Shown: piece after piece, positions 1-9,589 of the stretch
Position numbering within the stretch: position 1 is the first letter of the stretch
Layout: each line of letters starts with the position of its first letter
Made by a program: the position numbers and the translations under genes
Notes under the pieces: generated by a model
Seen by the model: the letters and a program-made list of their open reading frames with translations, nothing else
What the model was told of the DNA's origin: nothing
The model's database searches: none
DNA from: Nostoc sp. UHCC 0926
Lineage (GTDB): Bacteria > Cyanobacteriota > Cyanobacteriia > Cyanobacteriales > Nostocaceae
Length of the DNA stretch: 64,000 bases
NCBI RefSeq assembly: GCF_028623165.1
Contig: NZ_CP117768.1
Span: 5,584,001 to 5,648,000, forward strand
Direction of reading: 5' to 3'

Positions 1-870
1 GTAGTCTATCTCTTAAGCGCTTCTACAGATTTGATCCTGCGAGTAATGGGAATTACAGCTTCTACCGAGCCGCAAGTCACTGAAGAAGAAATTAAAATCT
101 TAATTGAGCAAGGCACCGAGGCGGGAACCTTTGAGGAAGCCGAACAGGATATGGTGGAGCGAGTCTTTCGTTTAGGCGATCGCCCTGTCAGCTACTTAAT
201 GACACCCCGTCCCGATATTGTCTGGCTGGACTTAGAAGACTCTGCCGACGAAAATCGCCAAAAAATGGTTGATAGTGCCTATTCTCGGTATCCAGTTTGT
301 CAGGGGGGACTTGACAATGTGCTGGGTGTTATCCCAGTTACCGACTTATTAGCCAGGAGTTTCCGAGGAGAACCGCTAGACTTGACGGTGGGATTGCGAC
401 AGCCAGTATTCGTGCCAGAAAGCACCCGTGGTTTGAAAGTTTTGGAATTGTTCAAGCAAACTATCACTCATATGGCGCTAGTAGTCGATGAATACGGCGT
501 GATTCAAGGATTAGTCACTCTCAACGATATCATGAGCGAAATCGTGGGTGATGTTCCTTCAACAGATGGGCAGGATCAACCACAAGCTGTGCAACGCGAA
601 GATGGTTCCTGGCTTTTGGATGGGATGTTGCCTGTAGAAGATTTTTTGGAACTTTTCGGTATGGAAGAGTGGCAATCTGAGGAACGCGGCAGTTATCAAA
701 CCTTAGGCGGTTTTGTGATCACTAATTTAGGTCGTATTCCTGCCGCAGCAGATTATTTTGAATGGCAAAGTATGCGAATTGAAGTGATGGATATGGATGG
801 TAACCGCGTTGATAAGGTGCTAGTCGTACCGAAAGGAAATAAATCACTGGATACGATAAAATCTGATTAG
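1..870 (+). CDS. CBS-pair/CorC-domain membrane protein (CNNM/hemolysin family), 3' part
   Basis: The reading frame is open from the first base of the window, so the gene begins upstream and only its last 289 residues are visible; the TTG at 31 lies inside the family's conserved stretch before the first CBS domain and is not a start. The visible part holds two CBS domains (about residues 55-180; SYLMTPR opens the first, VVDEYG lies in the second) and a C-terminal CorC/HlyC domain ending in KVLVVPKG. The missing N-terminal part would be the DUF21 membrane domain. Family members are linked to Mg2+/Co2+ efflux or membrane transport control. The gene is followed at once by a repeat hairpin and a convergent gene. 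Confidence 0.85.
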   Translation, partial: VVYLLSASTDLILRVMGITASTEPQVTEEEIKILIEQGTEAGTFEEAEQDMVERVFRLGDRPVSYLMTPRPDIVWLDLEDSADENRQKMVDSAYSRYPVCQGGLDNVLGVIPVTDLLARSFRGEPLDLTVGLRQPVFVPESTRGLKVLELFKQTITHMALVVDEYGVIQGLVTLNDIMSEIVGDVPSTDGQDQPQAVQREDGSWLLDGMLPVEDFLELFGMEEWQSEERGSYQTLGGFVITNLGRIPAAADYFEWQSMRIEVMDMDGNRVDKVLVVPKGNKSLDTIKSD

Positions 871-874
871 TGTT

Positions 875-946
875 GGGCATTGGGGATCGGGCATTGGGGA
901 TCGGGCATTAATAATTATTGTTTACTATTTCCCATGCCCAATGCCC
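875..946. repeat. GGGCATTGGG direct and inverted repeat
   Basis: Two copies of GGGCATTGGG (875-884 and 889-898) face an inverted copy, CCCAATGCCC, at 937-946. The RNA could fold into a hairpin just after the stop of the upstream gene and could end transcription from either side, since the next gene converges. Similar GGGCATTGGGG heptad-type repeats are common in Nostoc intergenic DNA. Confidence 0.6.
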
Positions 947-961
947 TATTTATGCAATTTG

Positions 962-2143
962 TCAAGTCTTAGATAGACGTTTGACAGCTTCACCCGCTAA
1001 CAACTGATGGGCTTGTTCCAAAACTTGGGGGATTTTATCGGCGTGGGGATTACGGGCGAGACATTGCCGCAAGTCTAATTCCTCTAACCGATCAGCTTTG
1101 TTGCCAGGAAACCAGTGGCTGGCATTGCCAAGCAGGTTGTAGCGCATTTTAGCGTAGTCTACCAGATCGTAGGCGATCGCTAGATTCCGCAGCCACAAAA
1201 TCACCCGAATGTTTACCTCACCAGGGGTTTGGTCAAAGGTTGGTAGATTTGTCTGCCAGGATTTTACCCAATCTTCTCCCAAAGTAGCGATCGCTTCTGA
1301 CTCCAACCTTGCTAAAATTGGTGGCAAAATTGACCATGCCCGGTCTACTAATTCTAAAGTTTTCAGGTGTTCATCAAAATCTTGTGGTTTTGCTGCTCCT
1401 AAACTCAGGGTATGCACCTCTTGATGACTCAAACAAAACAAATCATTAAACACCATTGGACTCAAAGGGGCGCAAAGATTTACTAACTTTTGTGGAGGTT
1501 TATATAACAAACCTCCTTTATCAGATGGGCTAATAATAAACACCCCCATATCGTGGCGTTTAGCTGCTTCAATTGCCTCCCAATTCCATTGATTAATGTA
1601 ATACCAGTGCAGATTGACGTAATCAAATTTATTGGTATTAATTGTCTGCACAATCATATCTGTTGAGCCATGTGTGGAAAAGCCAATAAATCTGACTTTT
1701 CCCTCAGCTTGCAGTTGCTGCGCTACTTCCAAACAGCCACCAGGAAGGATACTGTAGTCGAATGACTCAGCATGATTGATGCCGTGCAACCCTAAAAGGT
1801 CAACATAATCTAGTTGGAGATTTTTCAATGATTGTTCAAATTTCTCACGGAATTCTTTCGCATCTGCTGTTGGGTTTACTTTAGTCTGAACAATCAACTT
1901 TTCGCGGGGAAACTGGGGCAATATTCTCCCCAATTGCATTTCGGAACTGCCATAACCACGGGCAGTTTCAATATGATTAATCCCAACCTCAACTGCCTTT
2001 CTAATAGTCGCTTCTAGATTCGCCTGGTTATCAGCAGGAATTTCATTATTGGGAACATCTTCCCATTTGAACTGATATCTCATGCCACCGCAGGAAAACA
2101 CTGGCATCTGTAATTCTGTGCGTCCAAATCGTCTATATAGCAT
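962..2143 (-). CDS. Aldo/keto reductase family protein
   Basis: This 393-residue protein opens with the aldo/keto reductase start LYRRFGRTELQMPVFSCGG and has the catalytic set in order: Asp/Glu region with Tyr in ETARGYGSSE (about residue 64), Lys in QTKVNP, and His in LHGINH. Members are NADPH-dependent reductases of the (beta/alpha)8 barrel type; the substrate cannot be told from sequence. It is longer than the usual 300-330 residues, with a helical C-terminal extension, but has no cysteine cluster there. It stands alone between two convergent or distant genes. Family call is firm, function open. Confidence 0.85.
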   Translation of the reverse strand: MLYRRFGRTELQMPVFSCGGMRYQFKWEDVPNNEIPADNQANLEATIRKAVEVGINHIETARGYGSSEMQLGRILPQFPREKLIVQTKVNPTADAKEFREKFEQSLKNLQLDYVDLLGLHGINHAESFDYSILPGGCLEVAQQLQAEGKVRFIGFSTHGSTDMIVQTINTNKFDYVNLHWYYINQWNWEAIEAAKRHDMGVFIISPSDKGGLLYKPPQKLVNLCAPLSPMVFNDLFCLSHQEVHTLSLGAAKPQDFDEHLKTLELVDRAWSILPPILARLESEAIATLGEDWVKSWQTNLPTFDQTPGEVNIRVILWLRNLAIAYDLVDYAKMRYNLLGNASHWFPGNKADRLEELDLRQCLARNPHADKIPQVLEQAHQLLAGEAVKRLSKT

Positions 2144-2270
2144 CAGTGAATTGTGAATTGCTTACAACTTAAAATCTAAAAACGAAAGTCATTCAAGCCT
2201 ACTGTGCGACAATAATTACCTCTGTTCAATCTGTGACACTAGCAAGATTTATCAGATTATTAAATCGGTC

Positions 2271-2496
2271 ATACCAATTCTGTATGAAGATGCGCCAAAC
2301 TATATGAGGAACGAACCGCATACTCCTACGGAGAAGCAAGCTACGCGCAGCGCGATGCCCTGAGCTTGCCGTAAAGCCTGCGGCATAGCTACGCTTAGGG
2401 CGCAGCCTCTCTAAGAGTTGGGTCTCCAAGAGTTGGACACAAAGCAAGAAAGAAGAAGCCAAGAAAATTTGGCGCAGCCTCACAAAGAAATGGTAT
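2271..2496. repeat. Small inverted-repeat element, family A, copy 1
   Basis: The left end (2271-2296) reads ATACCAATTCTGTATGAAG then ATGCGCC; the right end (2471-2496), read on the other strand, starts ATACCATTTCTTTGTGAGG and also runs into TGCGCC. Both match the ends of elements at 9049-9218 and 32613-32727. The interior is filled with GC-rich hairpin repeat (about 2320-2410). No open reading frame of note lies inside. This is what a non-autonomous mobile element (MITE) looks like, with a second repeat nested in it. Confidence 0.55.
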
Positions 2497-2607
2497 CAGG
2501 ACTAGGCAGGAGATTTTCCACGGGATTTGAGCGAGTGTTCTAATCACCGCTAAAATTACTCCTATAGACTGAGCAACTCTTCCAGGAATCAACAAATAAT
2601 TATGAAT

Positions 2608-2733
2608 TAGACCTCTTGCATAAATGCTTAAATTGTCATATTGAGCGGAGCTAAACATCTTATAAGATTCTTTTCTCTACTGCGTTCCGCTCAAAATGAC
2701 ATTCCTGATTTTTTGACTTTTGCAAGAGGTCTA
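2608..2733. repeat. 126-bp inverted-repeat element (MITE-like)
   Basis: TAGACCTCTTGCA at 2608-2620 is exactly inverted as TGCAAGAGGTCTA at 2721-2733. A second inner pair, 2634-2649 and 2686-2701, matches at 15 of 16 bases. The whole element can fold into one long hairpin. It lies 50 bp beyond the 3' end of the NRPS gene and might also act as its terminator. Such TAGACCTCTTGCA ends resemble those of cyanobacterial insertion sequences, but no transposase is present here. Confidence 0.6.
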
Positions 2734-2782
2734 TTGTTTATCGGACGGTTGACTTCTTTTGCGAAGGTAGCAGGTTGTCAAA

Positions 2783-5700
2783 TTAATTCTTTAGAGACTG
2801 CGCTTGGATTAAGCAATTTCTCAATGTTTCGGCTAACACCTGTACCTGCGGCTCATTAAGTAGGCCATGGTGAGATCCGGGAACGTAATGGACATCTAAT
2901 TTTCCAGCAACTACGTCGCCCCAGCCGAATTGAGGATCGTATTCTGTACCTATAGCTTCGTCCCGACTTTGATCCTCTGTTCGCAAGAGGATAGCTTGAC
3001 CAACGTAAGGTGAAAAGATATATTCACTGATGGCTTGAGTGTTAGTATCTATAATTTTTAAGTGCTTGTCAGTTTCAGGTAAATGAACTACCTCTTGCAA
3101 GTAACGGTTATATCTATTTTTGAGACGGCGCTTTCGCCAATAACTCCATCTCACAGCCATTTGCCAAAGGTAGGTAGGCCCTTGTTGAACAATTTTATTT
3201 AAATGCAAAAAAACTCGTTTGAGAAATGACGCCCGCCAGCTATAACCTGGACGACAACTATCAACCATAACTAGAATACCAACTTGTTCGCCTTGCTCTT
3301 GGAGTTGTTGAGCCATCTCGAAAGCAACTATACCCCCAAAAGAATAACCTCCCAGAAAATAAGGGCCACTAGGCTGAAGCGTCTGGATTTCTTGAATGTA
3401 GTGAGTTGCCATGTCTTCAATCCGCGTATGCAAAGGCTGTTTTCCATCTAGCCCTTGTGGCTGTAGTGCGTAGAATGGTTGATCTGATCCCAGATGCAGC
3501 GCCAATTCACGGAAACACAAGACTTCTCCACCCAGTCCGTGAATACAGAAAAAAGGTGGTTTTGAACCATTGGGTTGAATTTCTAACAGAGATGACCAAC
3601 TAGATTTTGATTGGTCTAAGGTATTTACTAAAGCCAAGTTTCTTGCTATATCTTCTTCTTGGCAAATTATTTTGGCTAGAGCCTCTACAGTACCTGACTG
3701 GAACAGAATGGCAAGAGGCAGATTTTTATTAAATGTCTTTTCAATTTGCCAAAACAGTTTTACTGCTAATATGGAGTGTCCTCCTAGCTCAAAGAAGTTG
3801 TCCCTGACACCGATAGGCTGAATGCCCAGAACTTGTTCCCAAATTTTGGTCAGTTGGAATTCTAATTGATCACGGGGAGCCAGATAGGTGTTTTCTGAAT
3901 CAAGCCTTGTTGAGTCTGGCGCTGGTAAAGCGCGGCGGTCGATTTTGCCGTTGGGGGTTAGGGGTAAGGTGTCTAGTAAAACGAAAGCACTAGGCACCAT
4001 ATATTCTGGTAGTTTCTGTTTGAGGAAATGGCGCAGTTCGTCTGTAGTTGGTGTCTGTTCTGGGTGAGGAACGATGTAGGCGACTAGTCGCTGGTTTTGT
4101 GGATTATCAACTCTAGCTGTGACGACAGTTTGCTGTACATTGGGGTGTTGTGCTAATAAAGCTTCAATTTCTCCAAGTTCGATGCGGAAACCACGAATTT
4201 TTACTTGATGATCCAGGCGACCAAGATATTCTATATTACCATCACTTAGGTAACGGGCTAAGTCACCTGTTTTGTAAAGACGGCTTTCAAAGTCGCAACT
4301 GAATGGATTAGGAATAAATTTTTCTGTTGTTAATTTAGGCTGATGGAAATAACCCCGTGATAATCCTGCACCACCAATATATAGTTGTCCTGGAACACCC
4401 ACAGGGACGGGTTGTAAATATTTATCTAAAATGTAAATCTGGGTGTTGGCTAGAGGACGGCCAATGCTCACTAAAGCTTCTTCCTGCTCAATTCGATGAA
4501 TTGTAGACCAAACAGTTGTTTCTGTCGGTCCGTATAAGTTCCAAACTTCAGCACCTCTTTGACGTAAGTGGTTAGCTAAATTTTCATGTAAGGCTTCACC
4601 ACCACAGAGAATTTTCAGTTGTGTATTTCCTTTCCATCCCGCTTCTAGTAACATTTGCCAAGTTACAGGGGTGGCTTGCATAACAGTTGCAGCAGAGTTA
4701 TTGAGTTGTTGTAATAACTTTAAACCGTCGGCAGTAACTTCCCGACTAACTAAAATTATCTTGGCTCCTAGTGTTAGGGGAAGAAAGATTTCTAAAACCG
4801 CAATATCAAAAGATAGGGAAGTAACTGACAACAGACTATCAAGGTTGGTTAATTGTAGGTGCTGTTGCATCCCCGTGAGGAAGTTGAGGACGCTGCGATG
4901 GGTAATTTGTACACCTTTGGGTTTTCCTGTGGAGCCAGAAGTATAAATTGTGTAAATTAAATTATCGGGATCAATGTAGCTTTGTGGCGAATTTTGCTGA
5001 TGTGCGGCGATGCAATCCCTGTCGCTATCTAAACAGATAACTTGGGCTTGGTGGGATGGAAGAGTTTTTAATAAATGTTGCTGGGTTAATAAAATGGAAA
5101 TTTGCGAGTCTTGCAACATGAACGCCAAGCGCTCTTGGGGATAGCCTGGGTCTAAGGGTACGTAGGCTGCACCTGCTTTCAGGATACCTAAAATTCCAAC
5201 TATTAGATTTAGCGATCGCTCCACACAAATCCCCACCGGCATCTCTGGTTTGACCCCCAGTGATATCAAGTAATGCGCTAGCTGATTAGCACGGTGATTG
5301 AGTTGCTGGTAAGTTAGTTGCTGGTTCTCAAAGATTACGGCAATGGCGTTGGGAGTTCTTTCGGTTTGAGCTTCAAATAACTGATGGATGCAGGTATTTT
5401 TGGGGTAGTCAGTTTGAGTATTATTCCACTCTATTAGTAGCTGATGCTGTTCGGCTGCTGTTAACAGAGGTAAATTTGAAATATGCTGTTCTGGGTTGGC
5501 GACGATACCTTCAAGTAAAGTTTGGAAATGCCCTAGCATTCGAGCGATCGTTGTAGCATCGAATAAGTCTGTGTTGTATTCAATTCCACCTTTGATCCCC
5601 TCTGAAGTTTCTTTAATATCAAGGGTAAGCTCGAACTTTGCGGTATCATTATGGACTTCTAGAGGGGTAATGGTCAATCCCGGAAGTTCCCAGGGTTCGC

Positions 5701-8695
5701 TTGGGGTATTGTGGAAGGCAAACATTACCTGAAACAACGGCGAGTGGCTCAAATCTCGTTCTGGCTGTAGTTCTTCTACTAGCTTCTCGAAGGGCAGGTC
5801 TTGGTGGGCATAAGCTCCTAGTGTTACTTCTCGAACTTGACTAAGTAACTGTTGGAAACTTGGGTTATCTGAAAGGTTAGTGCGTATAGCTAGGGTATTG
5901 ACAAAAAACCCAATCAACCCTTCGGTTTCAACTTGGTTGCGACCAGCAATAGGAGAACCGATGAGAATGTCTTCTTGTCCAGTGTAGCGGTGCAATATTA
6001 TCCCAAAAGCCGCCAACAATGTCATGAATAGGGTGACACCCTGCTGATGCGAGAGTTCTTTTAGGGATGCACTCAGCTTCTGGGGTAGCATCAGGGATTG
6101 CACTGCTCCCTGGTAAGTTTGGACTGGTGGCCGTGGTCGGTCGGTTGGTAATTCTAATACAGTATTAGCACCTGCTAACTGAGTTTTCCAATAATTAATT
6201 TGGCTGGAGAGTATTTCACCTGATAGCCATTGGTGCTGCCACACAGCAAAATCTGCATACTGAATGGGCAATTTTGCCAAAGGGGAAGGCTTATCGCTCA
6301 AAAAGGCTTGATAAACGTCTGCTAACTGCTGCTCGATAATGCCTATTGACCAACCATCTGAGGCGATGTGGTGCATGACCAACAAGAGTATATGCTCCTG
6401 TTCATCTACCTGGAGCAAAGTAGCTCTGAGCATCAAGTCAGATTCTAAGTTGAAGGGGCGTTGCGCCTCTTGATTTAGGAGACATTCCACTTGCTCCGGT
6501 GCTACCTTAATTATTTTGAATTCCACTGGCCGAGGCGTGCCAATTACTTGTATGGGGCTACCATCAAATGATTTAATAAAGTTTGTTCGCAGTGCCTCGT
6601 GATGGACAACGATCGCATCTAGTGACTGTTGCAATACACGCGCATTTAACTTGCCCGTTAAGCGCTGTGCATTCGAGAGGATATATGCTCGGCTGTTGGG
6701 TTGCAACTGTTGCAAAAACCACACTCGCTGCTGGGCAAAGGATAAAGGGGCTGACTCCCGGTTGGCTATTTGGGGAATAGTTTGATTTTGGGGATCATTT
6801 TCTTGACTCTCATTTTGGGCCAACGCTTGAGCTAAAGTAGCGATCGTTGGATTCTCAAATAATAGTTGCAACGGTATTTCTATCCGAAAGGCTTGGCGAA
6901 TCCGAGACATCACTTGAGTAGCCAGCAGTGAATGACCTCCCAATTCAAAAAAATTGTCGTGGATGCCTACTTGTTCCAGACGCAAAACTTTCGCCCAGAT
7001 GGTAGCTAAAACTTCTTCTGTCGAATTCTCAGGTGGAACAAAGTTAGTTGACAGCCTAAGAGTAAATGTATCCGGTGCAGGCAAGGCGTGGCGGTCTATT
7101 TTACCGTTGGGATTTAATGGTAGGGTGTCCAAAAATACAAAGAAACTAGGCATCATGTATTCAGGTAGCCGAGTTTCCAAAAAGCGACGCAATTCAGACT
7201 GGCTAGGGATTTGCTCTGGACTGGCAACTATATATGCTACGAGTTGCTTGTCACCAAGAACATCTTCTCTAGCTATGACTAGAGTCTGTATCAGTGCCGG
7301 ATGTTGACCTAATATGGCTTCAATTTCTCCCAATTCAATTCGGAAGCCACGTATTTTCACTTGGTGGTCAATACGACCAAGGAACTCGATATTACCATCG
7401 CTCAAATAACGTGCTAAATCCCCAGTTTTGTAAAGATATGCCCCTTTTTTAGAACTAAAAGGGTCGAAAATGAACTTATCTATCGTCAATTCTGGACGGT
7501 TAAGATAGGCTCGCGCCAGACCAATACCGCCAATGTGCAGTTCACCTGATTCACCAAAAGGCACAGGCTGCAAATTTTCATCGAGGATGTGAATCTCTGC
7601 ATTAGTAATCGGGCGACCAATGGGAGCAATGGCGTAATTAGTGCCGCGCTGGCAAGTCCAGAAAGTGGTATCAATGGAAGCTTCTGTCGGACCATAGCAA
7701 TTATGGAGAACATTGTCCAAATTCAGTTGAGCAAAAAAGCGTTCTATGAGTTCGCTAGGTAAAGCTTCACCACCGCAGGTAATATGCCTGATGAATCGGC
7801 AATTCTCAATTCCCTTCTCTTCCAGTAAGACACGCAATACAGAAGGGACTAAGGCCAGAACTGTGATTTGCAGCTCAGTAATCACCTTCACAAGGTAGGC
7901 AGTATCTTGATGTCCACCAGGGCGAGCCATGATCAATTGCCCTCCGAAGCACAATGGCCAGAATATCTGCCACACTGAAGGGTCGAAGCTAAAAGAAATA
8001 GTCAGTAAAACTTTGTCAGCCTGAGTTAATCCAAAAGTTGTTTGCTTCCAGTACAGTTGATTGCAAATCCCCCGGTGAGGGATCATTACACCCTTGGGCT
8101 GTCCTGTAGATCCTGATGTGTAGATTACGTAGATCAGATTATCAGCCGTTGTCTCATTTACAGGGTTTTCTTGACTGTTTCGGATATTCCCTTGCCAGTT
8201 TGAGTCCAGACAAATTACTTGTGCTTCATGCGGTGGTAGATTCTTGACAAATTTTTCTTGGGTTAACAATACTGGTGTCTGGGTGTCTTCTAAAATGAAG
8301 GCTAAACGCTCTGAGGGATATGCAGGATCTAAAGGTACATAAGCACCTCCAGCTTTCAGAATTGCCAGAAGTCCTACGATCATCTCCAAGGAGCGCTCTA
8401 GGCAAATGCCTACAAGTACTTCAGGCCCAACCCCTAAAGCACGTAGGTGGTGCGCTAGTTGATTGGCCCGGTGGTTTAACTGCCGATAAGTAAGTTGTGT
8501 ATTTTCAAATACTACAGCAATGGCTTGGGGCGATCGCTCTACTTGCATCTCAAACATTTGATGGATGCACAGATCGTGATGATGAACTGCTTGGGTTTCA
8601 TTCCATTCCTGTAAAACTTGAGTGCCAATGATCTGACTTAAGGTATCTAAAGGAATATTTTGCTTAGATTCTGAAGTCTGGCTATTTATCTGCAT
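2783..8695 (-). CDS. Bimodular non-ribosomal peptide synthetase (A-PCP-C-A-PCP-TE)
   Basis: The 1970 residues hold: adenylation A1 (about 45-535; YTSGSTGQPKG at 191, YGPTE at 334, NPNGKID near 528), carrier protein with LGGHSL (Ser589), LCL-type condensation domain (about 645-1080; HHIASDG at 775), A2 (about 1100-1590; YTSGSTGKPKG at 1251), carrier with LGGHSI (Ser1641) and a type I thioesterase (GYSFGG, Ser1785; late His in GSHHG). All core residues are present. It starts directly with an A domain, so it looks like an initiation module plus one elongation/termination module. It should activate two amino acids and release a dipeptide or a product built from it. No phosphopantetheinyl transferase, tailoring enzyme or exporter is next to it. 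The product is unknown. Confidence 0.95.
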   Translation of the reverse strand: MQINSQTSESKQNIPLDTLSQIIGTQVLQEWNETQAVHHHDLCIHQMFEMQVERSPQAIAVVFENTQLTYRQLNHRANQLAHHLRALGVGPEVLVGICLERSLEMIVGLLAILKAGGAYVPLDPAYPSERLAFILEDTQTPVLLTQEKFVKNLPPHEAQVICLDSNWQGNIRNSQENPVNETTADNLIYVIYTSGSTGQPKGVMIPHRGICNQLYWKQTTFGLTQADKVLLTISFSFDPSVWQIFWPLCFGGQLIMARPGGHQDTAYLVKVITELQITVLALVPSVLRVLLEEKGIENCRFIRHITCGGEALPSELIERFFAQLNLDNVLHNCYGPTEASIDTTFWTCQRGTNYAIAPIGRPITNAEIHILDENLQPVPFGESGELHIGGIGLARAYLNRPELTIDKFIFDPFSSKKGAYLYKTGDLARYLSDGNIEFLGRIDHQVKIRGFRIELGEIEAILGQHPALIQTLVIAREDVLGDKQLVAYIVASPEQIPSQSELRRFLETRLPEYMMPSFFVFLDTLPLNPNGKIDRHALPAPDTFTLRLSTNFVPPENSTEEVLATIWAKVLRLEQVGIHDNFFELGGHSLLATQVMSRIRQAFRIEIPLQLLFENPTIATLAQALAQNESQENDPQNQTIPQIANRESAPLSFAQQRVWFLQQLQPNSRAYILSNAQRLTGKLNARVLQQSLDAIVVHHEALRTNFIKSFDGSPIQVIGTPRPVEFKIIKVAPEQVECLLNQEAQRPFNLESDLMLRATLLQVDEQEHILLLVMHHIASDGWSIGIIEQQLADVYQAFLSDKPSPLAKLPIQYADFAVWQHQWLSGEILSSQINYWKTQLAGANTVLELPTDRPRPPVQTYQGAVQSLMLPQKLSASLKELSHQQGVTLFMTLLAAFGIILHRYTGQEDILIGSPIAGRNQVETEGLIGFFVNTLAIRTNLSDNPSFQQLLSQVREVTLGAYAHQDLPFEKLVEELQPERDLSHSPLFQVMFAFHNTPSEPWELPGLTITPLEVHNDTAKFELTLDIKETSEGIKGGIEYNTDLFDATTIARMLGHFQTLLEGIVANPEQHISNLPLLTAAEQHQLLIEWNNTQTDYPKNTCIHQLFEAQTERTPNAIAVIFENQQLTYQQLNHRANQLAHYLISLGVKPEMPVGICVERSLNLIVGILGILKAGAAYVPLDPGYPQERLAFMLQDSQISILLTQQHLLKTLPSHQAQVICLDSDRDCIAAHQQNSPQSYIDPDNLIYTIYTSGSTGKPKGVQITHRSVLNFLTGMQQHLQLTNLDSLLSVTSLSFDIAVLEIFLPLTLGAKIILVSREVTADGLKLLQQLNNSAATVMQATPVTWQMLLEAGWKGNTQLKILCGGEALHENLANHLRQRGAEVWNLYGPTETTVWSTIHRIEQEEALVSIGRPLANTQIYILDKYLQPVPVGVPGQLYIGGAGLSRGYFHQPKLTTEKFIPNPFSCDFESRLYKTGDLARYLSDGNIEYLGRLDHQVKIRGFRIELGEIEALLAQHPNVQQTVVTARVDNPQNQRLVAYIVPHPEQTPTTDELRHFLKQKLPEYMVPSAFVLLDTLPLTPNGKIDRRALPAPDSTRLDSENTYLAPRDQLEFQLTKIWEQVLGIQPIGVRDNFFELGGHSILAVKLFWQIEKTFNKNLPLAILFQSGTVEALAKIICQEEDIARNLALVNTLDQSKSSWSSLLEIQPNGSKPPFFCIHGLGGEVLCFRELALHLGSDQPFYALQPQGLDGKQPLHTRIEDMATHYIQEIQTLQPSGPYFLGGYSFGGIVAFEMAQQLQEQGEQVGILVMVDSCRPGYSWRASFLKRVFLHLNKIVQQGPTYLWQMAVRWSYWRKRRLKNRYNRYLQEVVHLPETDKHLKIIDTNTQAISEYIFSPYVGQAILLRTEDQSRDEAIGTEYDPQFGWGDVVAGKLDVHYVPGSHHGLLNEPQVQVLAETLRNCLIQAQSLKN

Positions 8696-9048
8696 TTTCT
8701 ATATATCAACTCCATCAGGAAATAGCATTTTTTTAATTTATTTATTAGTATGTATGGTGTGTTTATAACAAATTATTTATTATATGTAATGCTGCATATT
8801 AACGCTCTCAAGATATAAGTCTAAATTTATACAAGCAAAGCCTACCTTGCTTTAAGAGCGGGACGCTGCGTGAATGGCAATGGCAAAGCCGAACGCAGAC
8901 CTATACGCATTTTCAAAGATAATTGGTATTTCAAGCTTTAGCTAATCGATTTCTACTTAACATAATAATTCCCATATTTTTCTTCGTAACTCTCTAATTA
9001 AAACTTTTAAATCAGATTAAAATCAAAAAATGCACTATTGCATTGTTA

Positions 9049-9218
9049 ATACCAATTCTCCCTAAACTTGCACTTAATGATTATTCCTTCTTCCTTGGCG
9101 TATTTGGCGTACTTGGTGAACCAGCGCTGTAGGCGGGTTTCCCGCCGTAGGCGACTGGTGAACCCGAAGGGCGGTTCGTTTAATAAAAATTAAGTGCATC
9201 TTAATAGCGAATTGGTAT
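9049..9218. repeat. Small inverted-repeat element, family A, copy 2
   Basis: The left end ATACCAATTCTCCCTAAACT and the right end, read on the other strand as ATACCAATTCGCTATTAAGA, run on into the same TGCACTTAA. The right end also matches the element ends at 2271 and 2496 and at 32727. The core (about 9095-9180) is a GC-rich hairpin repeat. No coding capacity is visible. Confidence 0.6.
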
Positions 9219-9562
9219 AAGATCCAGTCAGACAAAAGCATTTGATTTGCGACTTTGCCTTTTTTTGGCAAATATTTTTTTACGTACTTAGATAGACTAA
9301 ATACAACACTGAAAAGACTTTATCGTTTTTTATAACAATTTGCTAAATGAAAAAATAATTATTACCGAATCTTCATTATGTTTCTTTCTATGTAAAAATA
9401 ATATAAAGCTATGATTAGAATTGGCTTAAATAATTAAGTAGGTCAGTGTAAAAAGTTATCATTGGAATAATGCAGGAGGCTGGAAAAAAGAGGGTTTTAG
9501 CCTCGTTCATTTTTCTTTAGATAGTTATCTTTACTTTGTGCTTTCCTATTTATGCCGACTCA

Positions 9563-9589
9563 GTGAAACCCTCATCAGCTGGGTTTCAC
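9563..9589. other. Perfect 9-bp stem hairpin
   Basis: GTGAAACCC and GGGTTTCAC are separated by nine bases. There is no T-run after it, so it is not a standard intrinsic terminator. It stands in the long gap upstream of the exopolysaccharide genes, and its role is unknown. Confidence 0.4.

Noticed and set aside
2226-2658. Short minus-strand frames of 85 and 87 codons behind the aldo/keto reductase
   Set aside because: They run through GC-rich repeat blocks and element ends, so their openness is explained by the repeat sequence.
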